Shown piece after piece: positions 33,621 to 46,601 of a stretch of 64,000 nucleotides of DNA. The DNA is taken from NCBI GenBank assembly GCA_905331475.1, contig CAJNYU010000239.1, positions 1 through 64,000 of the forward strand, given 5' to 3'. Source of the DNA: Rotaria socialis. Its lineage: Eukaryota > Rotifera > Eurotatoria > Philodinida > Philodinidae. Numbering within the stretch: the stretch's first letter is position 1; each line of letters starts with the position of its first letter. Both the position numbers and the translations under genes were made by a program. A model generated the notes under the pieces. That model searched no databases and was not told the origin of the DNA. It saw only the letters and a list, made by a program, of their open reading frames with translations.

Positions 33621-35353
33621 GTCAGCTTAATGAGGAGTGTCTTACAAACACGTCTGCACTAGTCTGGAAGTTTTGGTAGCTCACAACCAACGCATGATTG
33701 TGGCTTCCATGCATGATCCAAAAAACAATATCTATACCTACATCGACATCTTAAAAAAGCAGGGAAAAAACTTAAATTTCGACTTGTTCGTGTCCGTGAG
33801 ACATGGAAAATACTGTTGCAATCGTAATCGTCGTCTCTGGCATCATCTACGAATACAGATGAATATATATACGAAGAGAGAGAGAAATTTTCTCTGGGAA
33901 AAAATTTGAATTATCCATGCTTATGTTGACTCTGAATTCATGGTATGAAGGGACTCTCAATACTTTTTGCTGAAAAAAACTCGTAAATTGCATATGCTGG
34001 AATCCTGCCGGGCTTCAATAACAAGCATGAACGAAAAACATAATAAAGAATTTTGATTAATAGGCGACAAAGTGAATACATAAATCCCAGTCAAATCCAT
34101 GCTCTTCTCGACGGTTACCCTTGATACTCAATAAAAGAAATGCAAACTGTTTGTGCAATCCTTACCTCGCATCTCAACAACAGGCATGTAGAATGAATGA
34201 ATAAACATTCTATAATGCAAGTAAATGAAAAAAAAAGAACCAAACTGGATTTATTTATAGTCATATCCACTGCGAACGTCGAAGGAATGAAGGGCACTTG
34301 ATAAACATACATTGAGAGTAACTGACTCTGGTGAAATAGTAATCCAGTGTTTAATTAAAATCATTCTAGAACTGCTGTCTAACTGTCAATTGTCCCGAGA
34401 AGTCTTTCCTATTTCAGTGTAGAAATTTTAAAAACATAGCACTGTCATTTTCTAAGAATTGATTCAGTGAGTAGAATGACCAAAATTAGTTCTATACTAG
34501 TACTATTTTTTCTATTAGTTTTATCTGATAAGCAATTAAGAATGAAGATCTTCGCTCAATGTCGAAATAGACAGATTGCAAGAACGGAATTCCTCATCCG
34601 AAGTCCGAACTCAATAAGAATTGTGACGTGTAATACAACGAAATTGAATGAGCACTCTGTATTTGAATAAGAAATCGTTTTCTCTGGTTATATGCATATG
34701 TCTAGACTAATGTGAAATGAAAGGCTGGTATGAAGATCGTTCCAAGATGGGAAACATTTGAATTATTCTCGATAATGTTTTTTTCTTTTCATTCTCCAAT
34801 ACCAAGAAAATTCTATTTCCAGTTGATCAATAAGTTAAGCTTCAGCAGTGCACATCAATAAACAACGTAAAATAGTAAAAATATGTTACTGGGGAAAACG
34901 TTTAAAAAAGAAACAAATTTCGTTTTTTTCATGGTTTTGTTTACTATTAATTTGTGCTTTTAAGTTTTATGTTTCGTCATCAGACGAGAGAAATAGAGTG
35001 AGCTCAAGAAAAAATTGCTTTGTACATTGGAACATAGAAAAGTAAACAGTGTAAATAAAAATAAAATCTGAATTGCGATTGATTCATGCTTCTGTTTTTA
35101 GCGAAATCATTGTAAACAATTGCCATGATCCCTAATAGGCGAGAAACCCTAAACTGTTGGTGATGCCATAGAAATCCATCTTTTTATAGTGAATATAAGT
35201 TCGACTCTATCGAATGTATAGTTCGCAGGAGTAGGCAAAATACATGAAAAACGTAGATTTTGTTATATGCATAATTCTTTTAATTTGGTGATAATAAGAA
35301 ATGTTTATTGGTATCTGAATGATTGTATCGAACTACAGTATTCTCTGCAAGTT
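33621..35353. other. Gene-free stretch
   Basis: No gene is supported. Short frames at 34467-34670 and 34848-35045 have hydrophobic starts but no family resemblance. Confidence 0.4.
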
Positions 35354-35405
35354 AGGGCGTGGATATTAATGAAGCACTTAACAACATCCTCACACCCACA
35401 CCCAC
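35354..35405. repeat. Telomere-like hairpin
   Basis: AGGGCGTGGATATTAATGAAG, then CACTTAACAACATCC and TCACACCCACACCCA. The GGATAT...GAAGCA centre recalls the GGATATGAAACAAGAC core of other copies. It lies about 175 bases beyond the 3' end of the large GTPase gene. Confidence 0.65.
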
Positions 35406-35580
35406 TTTTCGTATTGTTCATTCGAAGTAACACGCAAATTAACATAAACAAATGAATTCCTCTTTTTTTTTGGTAGTGGTACCTGTTGTTTCTTGACTTT
35501 ATACTGTGACAAATCCTATAATCGTGATTACAAAAAAAATGTGCATAGATAGCGATGAGACGAAAAATCGTCAAAGTTTC

Positions 35581-38500
35581 TTAATAATCGGTCGCCACTT
35601 CGGCATAAACTCGAATTAAATCATGTGATGTTGTTACATCATAGAATGAACCATTCATTCTGTCATTAATACGTTTTAATATTTCTGTTGAGGGTAATTC
35701 TCCATCATTCAATGCTACTGTCCAAAATCGTTGAATAACAGTATCATGAGCTTCTACGAGTTGATTTAATTCCTGTTCTGGATACTCATCGTCCCCGTCA
35801 CTCATAAATACGATAGCAAAATTGTCAACGGCTTGTTGTTTGAATTTAATTATGCATTCATTGACACGTGTAAATGCAACCTTAAATGATGTAAGTCCAC
35901 CGAGATATGGAATTTGATTGACATCAACATTGTTGATTTCTTCGTTTGAGAAAGTATTATCTACTCGATCAGAAAAAACCATAATTGTTATACGATCCTG
36001 TGTCTCCAATGAGCGACGACGATCTAAAAATTCTTGAACAGCTTGTATCAAATTTCGCCATTTTCCTCCGCTCATGGATCCGGACGCATCCAACATTAAA
36101 ATAAAATGAAATGCTTCAACAATCGTTTTTTGAGGTGTATTATGTAAAACGAATTTCATATTGAATTTTTCACAAATTTGTCGTCCAACTTTTTGCCATA
36201 CAGTTAGAAATTTGCCATGTAATCGATTCAATTCTGCATCATTCAATGCAGAATCAAATATCCAATCGGGATGATCTTTTTTAAATTGAGACCACCGACA
36301 ACGTACTGAGCCAATCACAATAATTTGATGATCTTTAATTTGTTCACACATGAATAATGATGGCTCTTCTGTAAATTCGAATTTATAGCCATTCATGCCA
36401 CGTAATGAGTGACCGGATAAACATCGATGCTCATTATATTGCGAACCAGGCGAAGATCTCAGTTGCGTATGATCAACATCACAAGGCCGTCTACAACACG
36501 GACAAAGGTTTTGGCATCCACGTACTTTATCCAATAGATTTGCATATGTCTCTTGACTGTCCATATTCTTAAAATCACTTTTACATCGATTAAGATCAGT
36601 CAAAAATGTCTCCTTTGATCTTAATAAGGTTTGTAAGAAGATAACTAAATTGCCAATCGAACTTACATTGTAAATCTCCGAAGTTTGTTCAATTACAGTT
36701 GATAACTCTCGACTTGGTGGTCGTTGTTGCAAAAGCAGTCGAAAAGCGTCGAGAGCGTCGTTTCTTAAACGATACATTTTTCCGTCGGCATTAAATGATA
36801 TGGGTATGTCGTTTACAGTAAAATATTTCATGAACAAACTAGCCATACAACGTTGTTTGTTAATTAAGTTCTTATTAACGTCTAAGATATTTGTTTCTTC
36901 AGATAGAAAAACGTCATTAACAAATGTTGCAGCCGCACCTAATTTACTTCCCGTCTCCAACATTCCTATAAAAACAAAAGTAAAATATTTTATTTATCAC
37001 AACCGCATGAACTAAAACTGTACCTTGTATGCAAAAGAAAAATTCATTTAATCTGGCGACATAAAAGCCTTTTTGATCCGTTAATTTTTGATCGATAGCC
37101 TCTTCAATATGGCCCCATAATGCCGTAAAAAATTGTTCGATAATTTTGGTCGGATTTTCAATATAATCCGAAAGCCATTGATGATCACTAGTTAATAATA
37201 GTCCATCACAACGATCTTGTATCCATTTACGATTGAGACAATCGTATGTTTTCAATTCTCTATGTATTGTATGTTGTCCTTCCTGCATAAATAATTTAAT
37301 TAAATGCTCTTTGAATTTTTTAGCAAAGTTCATCGCATAATTTTCATCGATTGAAGCATTAGAAACAACCATACTAATGAAATATGATTTTAAATCATCT
37401 TTTTTTGTGTCTAATTCTGATACAGTTTGAAAAAAATGTTTCATCTGTTGATCGTAATAGTATTGAGTGAGTAAAATTACAGCACAGGTATGAAATGTTG
37501 ATTTCAATTGAAGACTTAAACTTAGACAAAACGGAGCTAATTCATTATCAACCTCAATAATTAAGGAGTTAATTATACCAACGATTCTTTGTATTAATTC
37601 TGTTCGAATTTGTCTCGTTTGACCATTTCCATTACTTTCCATCATTGTCCTTATTCTACTGATAATTTCTGCAATAACTCTTGATATAGCGAAGTACATA
37701 CGGTCTTCATTTATACGTGTTTCTTCTAGGATTGTAGGCTTTTCATATCGAATATGATCTCTAATGGCGAGTTGAAACTTTTCCGTTGTGATCATGACTG
37801 ATGATGGAAATTGTTTAGCAGCTCGTTTTTCACGAAAAGGCGGTATAATCAAACTCAATCTAGATCGAATTTTACCTTTATTATGATGTTGACTTCTATC
37901 TATCAGTTGATGATTGCCTAAACTTTGATTAAACTCATTGATAAAATGAGTGTAAGCTGCTTTCAGTAGCTGTTTATTTAGATAGATCAGATTATAAATC
38001 ATATCGATCGAGTATTGTGTTTTTGGATTGTAAGAATGAGCGATGACGGAACTCTCCTGATAGCCAAGACGAGTAAATAAAATAACTATTTCATCAGCGA
38101 CATCATCAATAGATAGTTGACTATCATTAATATTAGATAGCATCATAAAATGATTGGCAATATATGCATAGTGAGGTAAGCATTGTTTTTCATAGATATT
38201 GTGATTTGTGAAAATATGTTTCATTGCTTGTTTTAATCGTTGTTCTGGAATAAATCTACGCTTGATGGATTGCAATATATTGTCGAACATTCGATTAAAT
38301 TGTGTTGAAGCTTCTTTTATTGACATTTGTTGTCCGCTTTGAATAACATCTTGAATTAATTTCTGTAAATCACCTTCACCATTTCTTACAATTAATTTTA
38401 CCCTTTCTCTTTCATTAACTGCAATTGTTGATGTCTGCAACGCATTGAACATTTCAATGATTTGAACAGATAAGAATTGTTCAGTTCGTCGACGTAATGT

Positions 38501-41500
38501 ATCGGGTACTTTTAATAATTTGAAAAGCGCTTGAAGATTTTCCCGAGCTGTTTCTTGAATTTTACTTTGTTCACTAAGAAATAATTCATGAATTTCTTGT
38601 TCAGTTTTGTGCGATGATTCAACAATTAATCCATCACGAAAATTAGTAGAGAATATTTTTGTTAAGTCATTACGTATATGTTCACGTATTTCATCATCTA
38701 AACGTCTTTCATAAATATCTTGATAATAAGTAAGATCAGAAAATTTTTGTAAAGTATCGAAAATCGTCTTCGATGAAGATAACCATTGTAATGGATCTAA
38801 ACATTCTTTCACTCGATCTAAATATGACTCAGCAGAATGAATAATTTCTCCACATAACGATTGAACACATTCGATAAATTCCGGTGCTGTTTTAACCGCT
38901 TTTGGTAATTTGGCATTTGATATTAATGTTTGTCCTTCTTTTTTGTACGCTGATGGAAGCGTATGAAATGTTTCTTTTCGTATATCAATCGATTCGCCTA
39001 AACCAAATTTTTTCAAATCTGATATAATTCGGTCAATGGCTGCTCGATTATTTTCAATATTTAAATCCGCCTTTTGGTTCAGAATAAAATGAACAATCGG
39101 CTGTGGAATTCGAGTTACGCCCATTTTTTCTAATGAATCAGTACATAATGTTAACATCGATTGTAAAGTTGTACTAACTTCGCCAACCATATTGACGAGA
39201 ACTATATGTGAAACAGCTAAACAAAATAGAACAATACGCCGATCAAATTCTGGATCTTCTCGTTCAATACTCAATAAACCTTCGGTATCAATTAACAAAA
39301 TATATTCAAAATCAGTTCGATTTGTTTTTACAAATGAACCATAAATACCTCGCGTGCAACGACCATCTCGAACATCAAATAGAGTACCAAACATGTAATT
39401 TAATAAAGTACTCTTACCGGAATTTTGCGGTCCAATAACACTAATAACTAAAGTTCGATGATTACAGAATGGTTTCAAAGCTTCGAATAAAAATGAATAT
39501 GGAAAATAGAAATTATCACCATCGACAATTTCAAATGGAAAACCAGCGTTAATAAATTCATTGTATTTTTGAATAACCAACGGTTCCTTTTGACTACAAA
39601 CTATAGCATTGCGCCATAGAACTTGTAAAGATAAATTTTTTTGCAGTGGCAATTGTGTTGCCATATCAGCAGTTGAAACTAATCTTGAACGTTCTTTTTT
39701 TAATTCTTCTCCAAGCAATTCCAAGCAGGTTAACATATTCGGTGCTTGTAGAAATCTTAAGAATAATTTATGAATTATGCTTGGATCGTTGTCAACAATA
39801 TCTAATTGACTTTCCAGCTCAAAAATTTTACGTCGAGTGTCAAAAATGATTGCATCGTTTTCATCACCATAGAAATTAAAGCGTGCCAATGTTAAGTTCA
39901 ATTGACAAAGTTCAGCAAATTTTAAATATTCAGGAAAACATCGTTTAATCATACTTGGATCAGCAACCGTTTGGAGTAGTTCTTGTTGTAATGGCATAAT
40001 AAATTCATACATTTCACGTAAATGTTGTTTGTATTTAATGTTCATTAAATGTTCTAATCTGTTTTTTAAATATGTTTCATTGTGTCGACATTGAGTCGGA
40101 ATATTTTCCCATATTTTATCACGTAATGTTAAAATAAAATGTTTATTTTGTTTATTATTCTGATTGGCAACATCAGGTAGAATGAATGCATTAATATCTT
40201 TTAAATTCGACGATAAAAAATTCGAACAACGATCATATTCATTTGTTGGAACATCTCGAATAATAATCAATCGATATTTTTCATTATTTTGAATCACATG
40301 TAAAAACTCTTGGACACGATCAATATGAGGCAAAAGAAATTTATATTCAACATGAATGATAAACCCATCGAACAATTCATGAATTTGTTCGAATAAGTTT
40401 TTCATCATGGAACCATGAGCATCAGCAATATTTGTCGACCGACGAGGCAAAAAACTATAGCCAAAATCAATATCAATAGTATTCTGAAAATAAATACTTG
40501 GCATTGACTGTTCAAACGATGAAAGAAACATGGTGTTAAGTAATGTGGACTTGCCCTGACATTCGCCTATGCCAAATGAAAGAATTGTCGGTACTGAATA
40601 ATTCCATACATGTATGATGTCGGACACAAGTTCATATGGTTCAATATGATCTTTTAGTGATGGTTGAACGAATGGCACAGGATTTCTTTTACTAAGTAAT
40701 GACATTATTTTTCGTGATAATGATAAATCAGAGTTTAATAGAAGAATATGTATAATCATTCGAAGACTTAATATTGGTTCCCTAAGTACCGAATTAATTT
40801 GAGAATATTTAAAGAATAAACTTTCGCAAAAGTCATCGAGATTTTGATGACGTTTCAATAGGTACATAATCGGCGTTAGACAAGTACTGATAAATGATGA
40901 AAAACTTTTTTTTGAACCATAATCGCTAAGAATTTCACCTAAGACGTCATCAAGTTTTTTATCCATATACACCAATTCACCAGCTTCAACTAAGTTCGAT
41001 AATTGTAGTTTTTCATACTCATTAATACACATGGTGATCATTGTGCATTCACGAGTTCGTTCTTGACGTTTTGTTTCATCCTGTTCTCTGTTGACGGAAT
41101 CGGGATAGGTATTCGGTGGTGATCGATTTCTAATGGGTAAAATTATATTATTTATATACTCTTTTGATTTTTCATTGAGTATTTTGACCTTTTTTGGTAC
41201 GATTAAATTGGTTACTGTTTTGTCATTTAAACCGTCCAGCCAACCTTTATTGGTAACACAAGCTAAAGCTATTTTGAATATTTCAGGCCTATTGATATTA
41301 ATTTCTTTCTGTTGAAGAAAATTTTTTAATTCTTCAGAAAAATAGTCACTTAAAGCTAAACGTAAAGGACTTTGATCGTTTTGTAATTGTTGTTGAAGAA
41401 CATTCGGCGCAATAAAATCTTCATAATGTCGAATTCCTTGAAGACCTTCACAGATTAAGCTATTCCATAACTGATTAAATACATCCGTATTTTCGATGTT

Positions 41501-42013
41501 GTCATCATCGAACTCAAATAGAAATTGAATTACTAATGACAATAAAGCATTATCTTTGGTAAATTTTGAACCATATTCTGCGGCTCGTGTTAAGATTTTA
41601 TTGTAAGACTCTCTTGATTCTGATATTTGTTGCTCAAGAAATTGATGAAACCATTGGTCAGGGATCATTGCTTTCCATTGTTGTTCGACGTAACATTTTA
41701 ATGTTTCTAACAGTTCACATGAATCATCATTGATTTGTTTTCGAAATATATTTGGTGTTATATCTTCTTCATAGTCATGTAAAGCTTTTCTTCCTTTGAT
41801 CATTAGTTGCTTAGCAATGATTTCTGACTCAGTTGAATCATCTAATTCAAGAATTTCAATTATTTTCGATATACATTCGTTTTCAACAGATTTTAATGAC
41901 GCCGACGAATAATCGTTTAAAGCGACATCACTTGTTCGAATAGACAGATCACCACCAAATGACGTCCTTAATGAAGATACTTTAAGAGATGGATTGCTGT
42001 TGTAACGTGACAT
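35581..42013 (-). CDS. VLIG-type very large GTPase with C-terminal zinc-binding segment and vWA domain
   Basis: Exon 1 (42013-37024) and exon 2 (36965-35581) join across a 58-bp intron, giving 2124 residues. An N-terminal helical region (1-470) is followed by a degenerate nucleotide-binding segment (~480, GIGECQGKST, P-loop spacing off by one). The VLIG-type G domain follows, with G1 GPQNSGKST (~860), switch RGIYGS, G3 DTEGL (~907) and G4-like NQKAD (~977). Next is a long helical region (1100-1660), then a Cys/His cluster (CPCCRRPC, HRCLSGH; ~1814-1851) resembling the zinc-binding tail of VLIG proteins. Last is a von Willebrand A domain (~1950-2124) with the MIDAS residues DASGS, the Thr of GGLTSF and the Asp of MSDGDDE. 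VLIG proteins are large cytoplasmic/nuclear GTPases, interferon-induced in vertebrates. The vWA fusion suggests metal-dependent partner binding. The gene is intact and has a splice-acceptor-like site 10 bases before its ATG. Confidence 0.85.
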
Positions 42014-42022
42014 TTATAAAAT

Positions 42023-42024
42023 CT
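42023..42024 (-). promoter_or_regulatory. Splice-acceptor-like site before the VLIG-type ATG
   Basis: On the minus strand GTATTTGTTTTTCAG is followed by ATTTTATAA and the ATG. It suggests trans-splicing of a leader or a 5' leader intron. Confidence 0.45.
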
Positions 42025-42717
42025 GAAAAACAAATACAAAATGTTGAATATATTTCGTTAGGAAACATTGAAAAGGACATGATATCATATTCTTTATATA
42101 TTCCATATAGTCGTTATTTTCTTTTTGTGTTTGAAATATTCTGTATGGTTAGGTTTCGTTTCGTCGACGAATCACCTTCGCCTACCCCCTCACCCCCACC
42201 TCCATCCTGTATGTTATCGCATATGTTATCGTTTTACGTGACTTATTTGGAAGTTTCTTTGATCATGACAATATTAACTCTTGTACACGTCAATATGAAT
42301 TTTCGGCTGATAAAATGCATGCAGTCAACATATTTGCTTGTCTTAGATAAAAATGCTTTGCAAATGGAGCTGACAACGATTACCTGCATGCAAGTAAAGT
42401 ATTAAACAGTAAAATATACTCTCATCCACATCCTTAAGATTGTTTTTTTTCTATCCTCTTGTGTCTTACAGGTAAGTTTCTGTTATATTTTGATGTGTTT
42501 TCAATAAGATTTATTCAATCCATTAACCATAAATTACATTGCACTCAGAATCTAGATCGATGGGTAGCTGCCTGTTTCGACTTCTATTATAACTGCAACT
42601 TTCCCAAAACAAATACCAGCAAATATCTTTAGATAGGAATAGATTTAGTTGTTTTTTATATAAAATTTATATAATTAAATAGACATACGCTGCTCCCCAG
42701 GAAAAATTTTTTCCAAC

Positions 42718-42780
42718 AAAACCGCTGTCAACTGCGGTTTTTCGCATTTGACCGCGGTTCTCAGCAGTGAAACCGCGGCG
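42718..42780. repeat. GC-rich nested hairpins around ACCGCGG
   Basis: AAACCGC (42718) pairs with GCGGTTT (42734-42740), and CCGCGGTT (42752) pairs with AACCGCGG (about 42771). Weaker copies (GGCCGCTGTTT, GAAACGCGG) continue to about 42850. It is out of character with the AT-rich surroundings and is possibly the core of a small foldback element. Confidence 0.5.
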
Positions 42781-43070
42781 TCATTTCAAAAATCTCGGTT
42801 GGCCGCTGTTTTCATATATCGTGGAATGTGAGAAACGCGGTGTGGCAATCGGTAACCGTCGTTTCATGATAATAGACCTTGACATTCCTTATGGCGGTAG
42901 TGGTAGCTTGAACACACAAGAGCTTGATCATGCATAATCGTCGTATTTTAAGGGTAGATTAGTAACATTTCCAATACGACGAAATCATTCTGAATGAAGC
43001 GTGCGCTGTATTTATTAGTTGATGGCCATTTAGAATAGCATTGTGCGATATAATATAAGCGTGAAGAACG

Positions 43071-43117
43071 GAGCGTAGGTGTGAGCGCAGTCGCTCTTCT
43101 ACTGACACCCACACCCT
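43071..43117. repeat. Telomere-like hairpin in a divergent promoter region
   Basis: GAGCGTAGGTGTGAGCGCAG faces ACTGACACCCACACCCT. The same right-arm sequence TACT-GACACCCACACCC occurs at 51777-51792. Confidence 0.65.
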
Positions 43118-43312
43118 ATGATATGAGTTTAGATGGCATAATGGTTTTTTTTCTTTCGGTTTATAAAAGAAGCGAAGAGCGATAAAAAAAGAAGACGTCT
43201 TTTAGAATAAAAAATAGTCGTCAAAGTATTGTTGGGTTATTTTTAAGATAAATTTCGCTATCAACACAAAAATTAACGTCGAACACACTGGAAATCATCA
43301 TTATTTTAAATT

Positions 43313-46300
43313 ATGACACATCGTAAAACGAATGATGATAGTGATCAGGAAGAAATAGATGATGATCAACAGAAGCAACAGCAACTGATTGACGCTCTTC
43401 AGAGTGAAATCAGTCGATTCGAACATGAGGCGGCGCGTGTGATGCATGAATTACGAGCTTTAGAAAATGAAAATCTTCGTATAAAAGAAGAAGAGGAAAA
43501 AAATGCTGCTCGTTTACAAGAATTACAAGAATTAATTCAACGTCAAAAAGATGAACTAGCTCAAATTGATCGAACGTTAATTGATCTGAATAACGAGCGA
43601 GAAAAACTTGAAGCAGAACTTGATCGAGAACAACAACTACTTGAAGATCATGAAAGAGAATTGGAACAACAATTAGAAATTTTAGAAAGATTAAAAGAAC
43701 AACTCGAACATTTTCAAGAAGAAAAAGAACACCTTGTAGAACAAAGAGAATTAATTGAACGTGAAAAACAGGAAATTGATCAGAAAATCAACGAAACACA
43801 AAGACTCATTCAACACTTAGAACAAGAAATTAAAGAAATTCTACAAAGAATTCAAGCGATCGAAGTTGAAATGCGACGTATTGAACAAGAATTAGAAATT
43901 CTACGAGAAGACATACAAGAAAACGAACGAAAACTTCAAGAGTTAGAAAAACAAATTCAAGAAATCAGACAGAAAATGCTGAATTTTGAACGTGAATGCG
44001 ATCGATTAGATGCTGAATTAACTCGTATCAGTGATCTAATGAATCGAATTTCTCAAACCATCGACATGAAGCAAAATCAAAAAGAAGACTATGAACAATT
44101 AAAAGCTGATCTTCAACGAGATTTGGAAGAAGCCAAGCAAGAACAACTTCAAGTTCGCCAACAAATTCACGTACTTGATCAACAGAGGGAACACCTAGAA
44201 CAATCGATTAAACCATTACTACAGCAACAAGAACAACTGTCAAAGCAGCTCGCCCAAGAAGAAAGCGAATTAAGGAAACACAACGAAGCCATTCAGCAAT
44301 CGAAGTGCGTATATAAAACATTTTCATAAGCGTTTATTTTGATAAGAATGAGACTGATCTTAGACTTAAGCTATCGACTGAAAAAGTTCTCGTACTACAC
44401 TCTGATTAAAATTTTAATTCCCTCTTAGACAAAAAGTAGACCAAAAGCAACAGGAATCTGTACAAGTAAAACAAAAAGAGCAGCAAATCAGCCTACAAGT
44501 CAATACAAAAGAGCAAGAGCATGCCGAACTTGAACGTATTAAAAGTTCTCTTGAACAGCAAAATGAAAAACTAAATGGAGAACTAGAAACAATCCAGAGC
44601 AACTTAGTCACTACTGAAACGAATCGAAATAATTGTGCCGAACAATTAAAGCAACACCAACAAACTCTTAAACAATATGAATCAGAACTGAAAACAGCTC
44701 AACAAAACCATCAAAATGCCGAAGAACAACTACGTCAACAACAGAATACTGTAACAACTGCTCAACAAAAACTCCAAAAATGCCAACAAAAAGAACAGCA
44801 ATGCGATCAAGCGAGACAACAGGCTGAAAATGATGTCAGAATAACTCAACAAAATCTCGAAATGGCAGAAAATGCATTAAAAGTAGCAGAGTTTGCACTG
44901 GATGCCATTCTAGCTTTTATGAATGCAAATCCATTAGCAAAGGTAGTCGGTCTTGGACTCAAAGAAGCAGCAGTACGCACATGTAAACAGAAATTAGAAG
45001 GAGCAAAGCGTAACCTACAAGATCGCGAGAAAGCACTCGAGAAGCGAACTCGTGATCACGAACAAGCTGTAGTTGATACGAAAAACGCCGAAGATACATT
45101 AACAACAGAACAAAAAAATCTTGAAACAAAGCAGAACGATTTGACTGCTCGGAAACGAGAACTCGACACTGCGAAAGAAAAAGTCACTGATCAGGAAAAA
45201 GTCGTTGCGACTACAAATGAACAGCATAGAGATTTACGACGACAACATGAACAAATTCAACAACAAAAAGGAAATAAAAGCAAAGAAATAGAAAAAACTA
45301 ACCAACACATAGACAATCAAGAAAACAGTATGAAATTTATTCAAAATAATATAACTGATTTGAAACAACAACAGATGAAACATGTTGAACAAATTCAACT
45401 ACTTGATCAATGTATCAAGACCTTTGAAGAAGAATATCAAAAGAAATGCATTGAAACTAAAGCAACAACTGATCGCATAACGACAGTGAAAGATACAATG
45501 AATAATGCTAAACATGAAATAGAACAAAGGAGACAACAGATTACAAGTTTTCAAAATCAAATTACTACAAAGCAACAAGCAGAAAATCAGCTTAAAGGAA
45601 AAATTAGTAATGTTCAAGAGAATCTATTGATGATCAGTAAGAGCGTCACTCAACTTAAAGCAGATCTTCAAGAACAGAAAAGACTTCACGATATCACATC
45701 AACACAAAAAGCCAAATCAGCACAAGACTTACAATCGGCAAAAGGTAAAATAGAAAATCTAGAACGTGATGCTGAACGAAATGAAAATGATCGTCGTCGA
45801 TTAGATCGTGATTTACAGAAAAGACATCAAGATCTTATGGAAACACAAAGAGTACACGGACAACTCAAACATAACCTTGATCAACATCGAGGTGAAATTC
45901 AATCGAAAAAATATGAACAATCGCAATATGAGCAAAGAAGATCAGCTTTAATAGGCTCATTGGATGAAAATAGAAGAAAAATTAGAGCGTTCGACACTAA
46001 AATCAAAGAAACACAAAGAATCATTGAAAGACAAGATCGATTAAAGCAAGCTGCTGAAAATAAAGTTCGAGATTCCGAAAGAGAAGTACAATCAAAACGG
46101 CGTGACTTAGATAAATTAGAGAAAAATATTTCCGGTGTAGAAAAACAATACAACGATGCTAATAATCGTCAGAACAAAGCTACAAGTGAATTAAGCAATG
46201 TTCAAAATGCAAAAGTAGACATCGGTCGTCGATTAGCTGATAATGACCGTAATCGAAATGATCGAAATGCAACAGTCAACCGTCTTAGTCATCAAGCAAC

Positions 46301-46457
46301 ATTGAAAAGAAATGAAATTCGCAACTATAAAGAAAAACAAAGTCGTTATACCCTTGATTCAAATGAAAATTCATCTGAGGATGATCAAATAGAACGGCAT
46401 CCAGATAGAAATCGGCGAAGAGTTCAATTAAAAGAGAAACAACGAGCTCAACAATAA
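43313..46457 (+). CDS. Large coiled-coil protein, 1006 residues
   Basis: Exons 43313-44304 and 44429-46457 join across a 124-bp intron (donor GTGCGT, acceptor CCCTCTTAG). An acidic N-terminus (DDSDQEEIDDDQQ) leads into ~450 residues of almost unbroken heptad-like Glu/Gln/Leu/Lys helix (for example EREKLEAELDREQQLLED). A short non-coiled hydrophobic segment follows at about residues 476-520 (VAEFALDAILAFMNANPLAK and KVVGLGLKEAAV), then ~450 more residues of coiled coil, ending basic and polar. The layout, two long coils around a central break, recalls SMC-like or tether proteins, but there is no ATPase head, so I give no function. It reads divergently from the VLIG-type gene and is followed after 144 bp by the AAA+ gene on the same strand. 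There is no signal peptide or clear TM helix. Confidence 0.8.
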
Positions 46458-46594
46458 AAATCACAATAGACGGACTAAAACATTCAACGCTTTATTTTAA
46501 TCGATTCATTGTCTAAGGAAAAATATAACAAGACAGATTCTTTGAAATTTTAATAATCATTCTATGTATAATTTACTAACGAGTTCATTATTTC

Positions 46595-46596
46595 AG
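46595..46596 (+). promoter_or_regulatory. Splice-acceptor-like site before the AAA+ gene ATG
   Basis: TTCATTATTTCAG ends 5 bases before the ATG, inside a 144-bp gap after the coiled-coil gene's stop. This is what a downstream gene in a trans-spliced operon would look like; an ordinary 5' leader intron is the alternative. Confidence 0.5.
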
Positions 46597-46601
46597 ATTA
46601 A

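Larger units (their letters stand above)
42014..43312. other. Intergenic region between divergent large genes
   Basis: It presumably contains both promoters. It holds a C-rich tract (about 42175-42210), a block of GC-rich hairpins (42718-42780) and a telomere-like hairpin (43071-43117), about 200 bases before the coiled-coil gene. Confidence 0.5.

Noticed and set aside
34467..34670. Small secreted peptide with signal-like start
   Set aside because: There is no motif, homology or splice support, and such chance frames are expected in AT-rich DNA.
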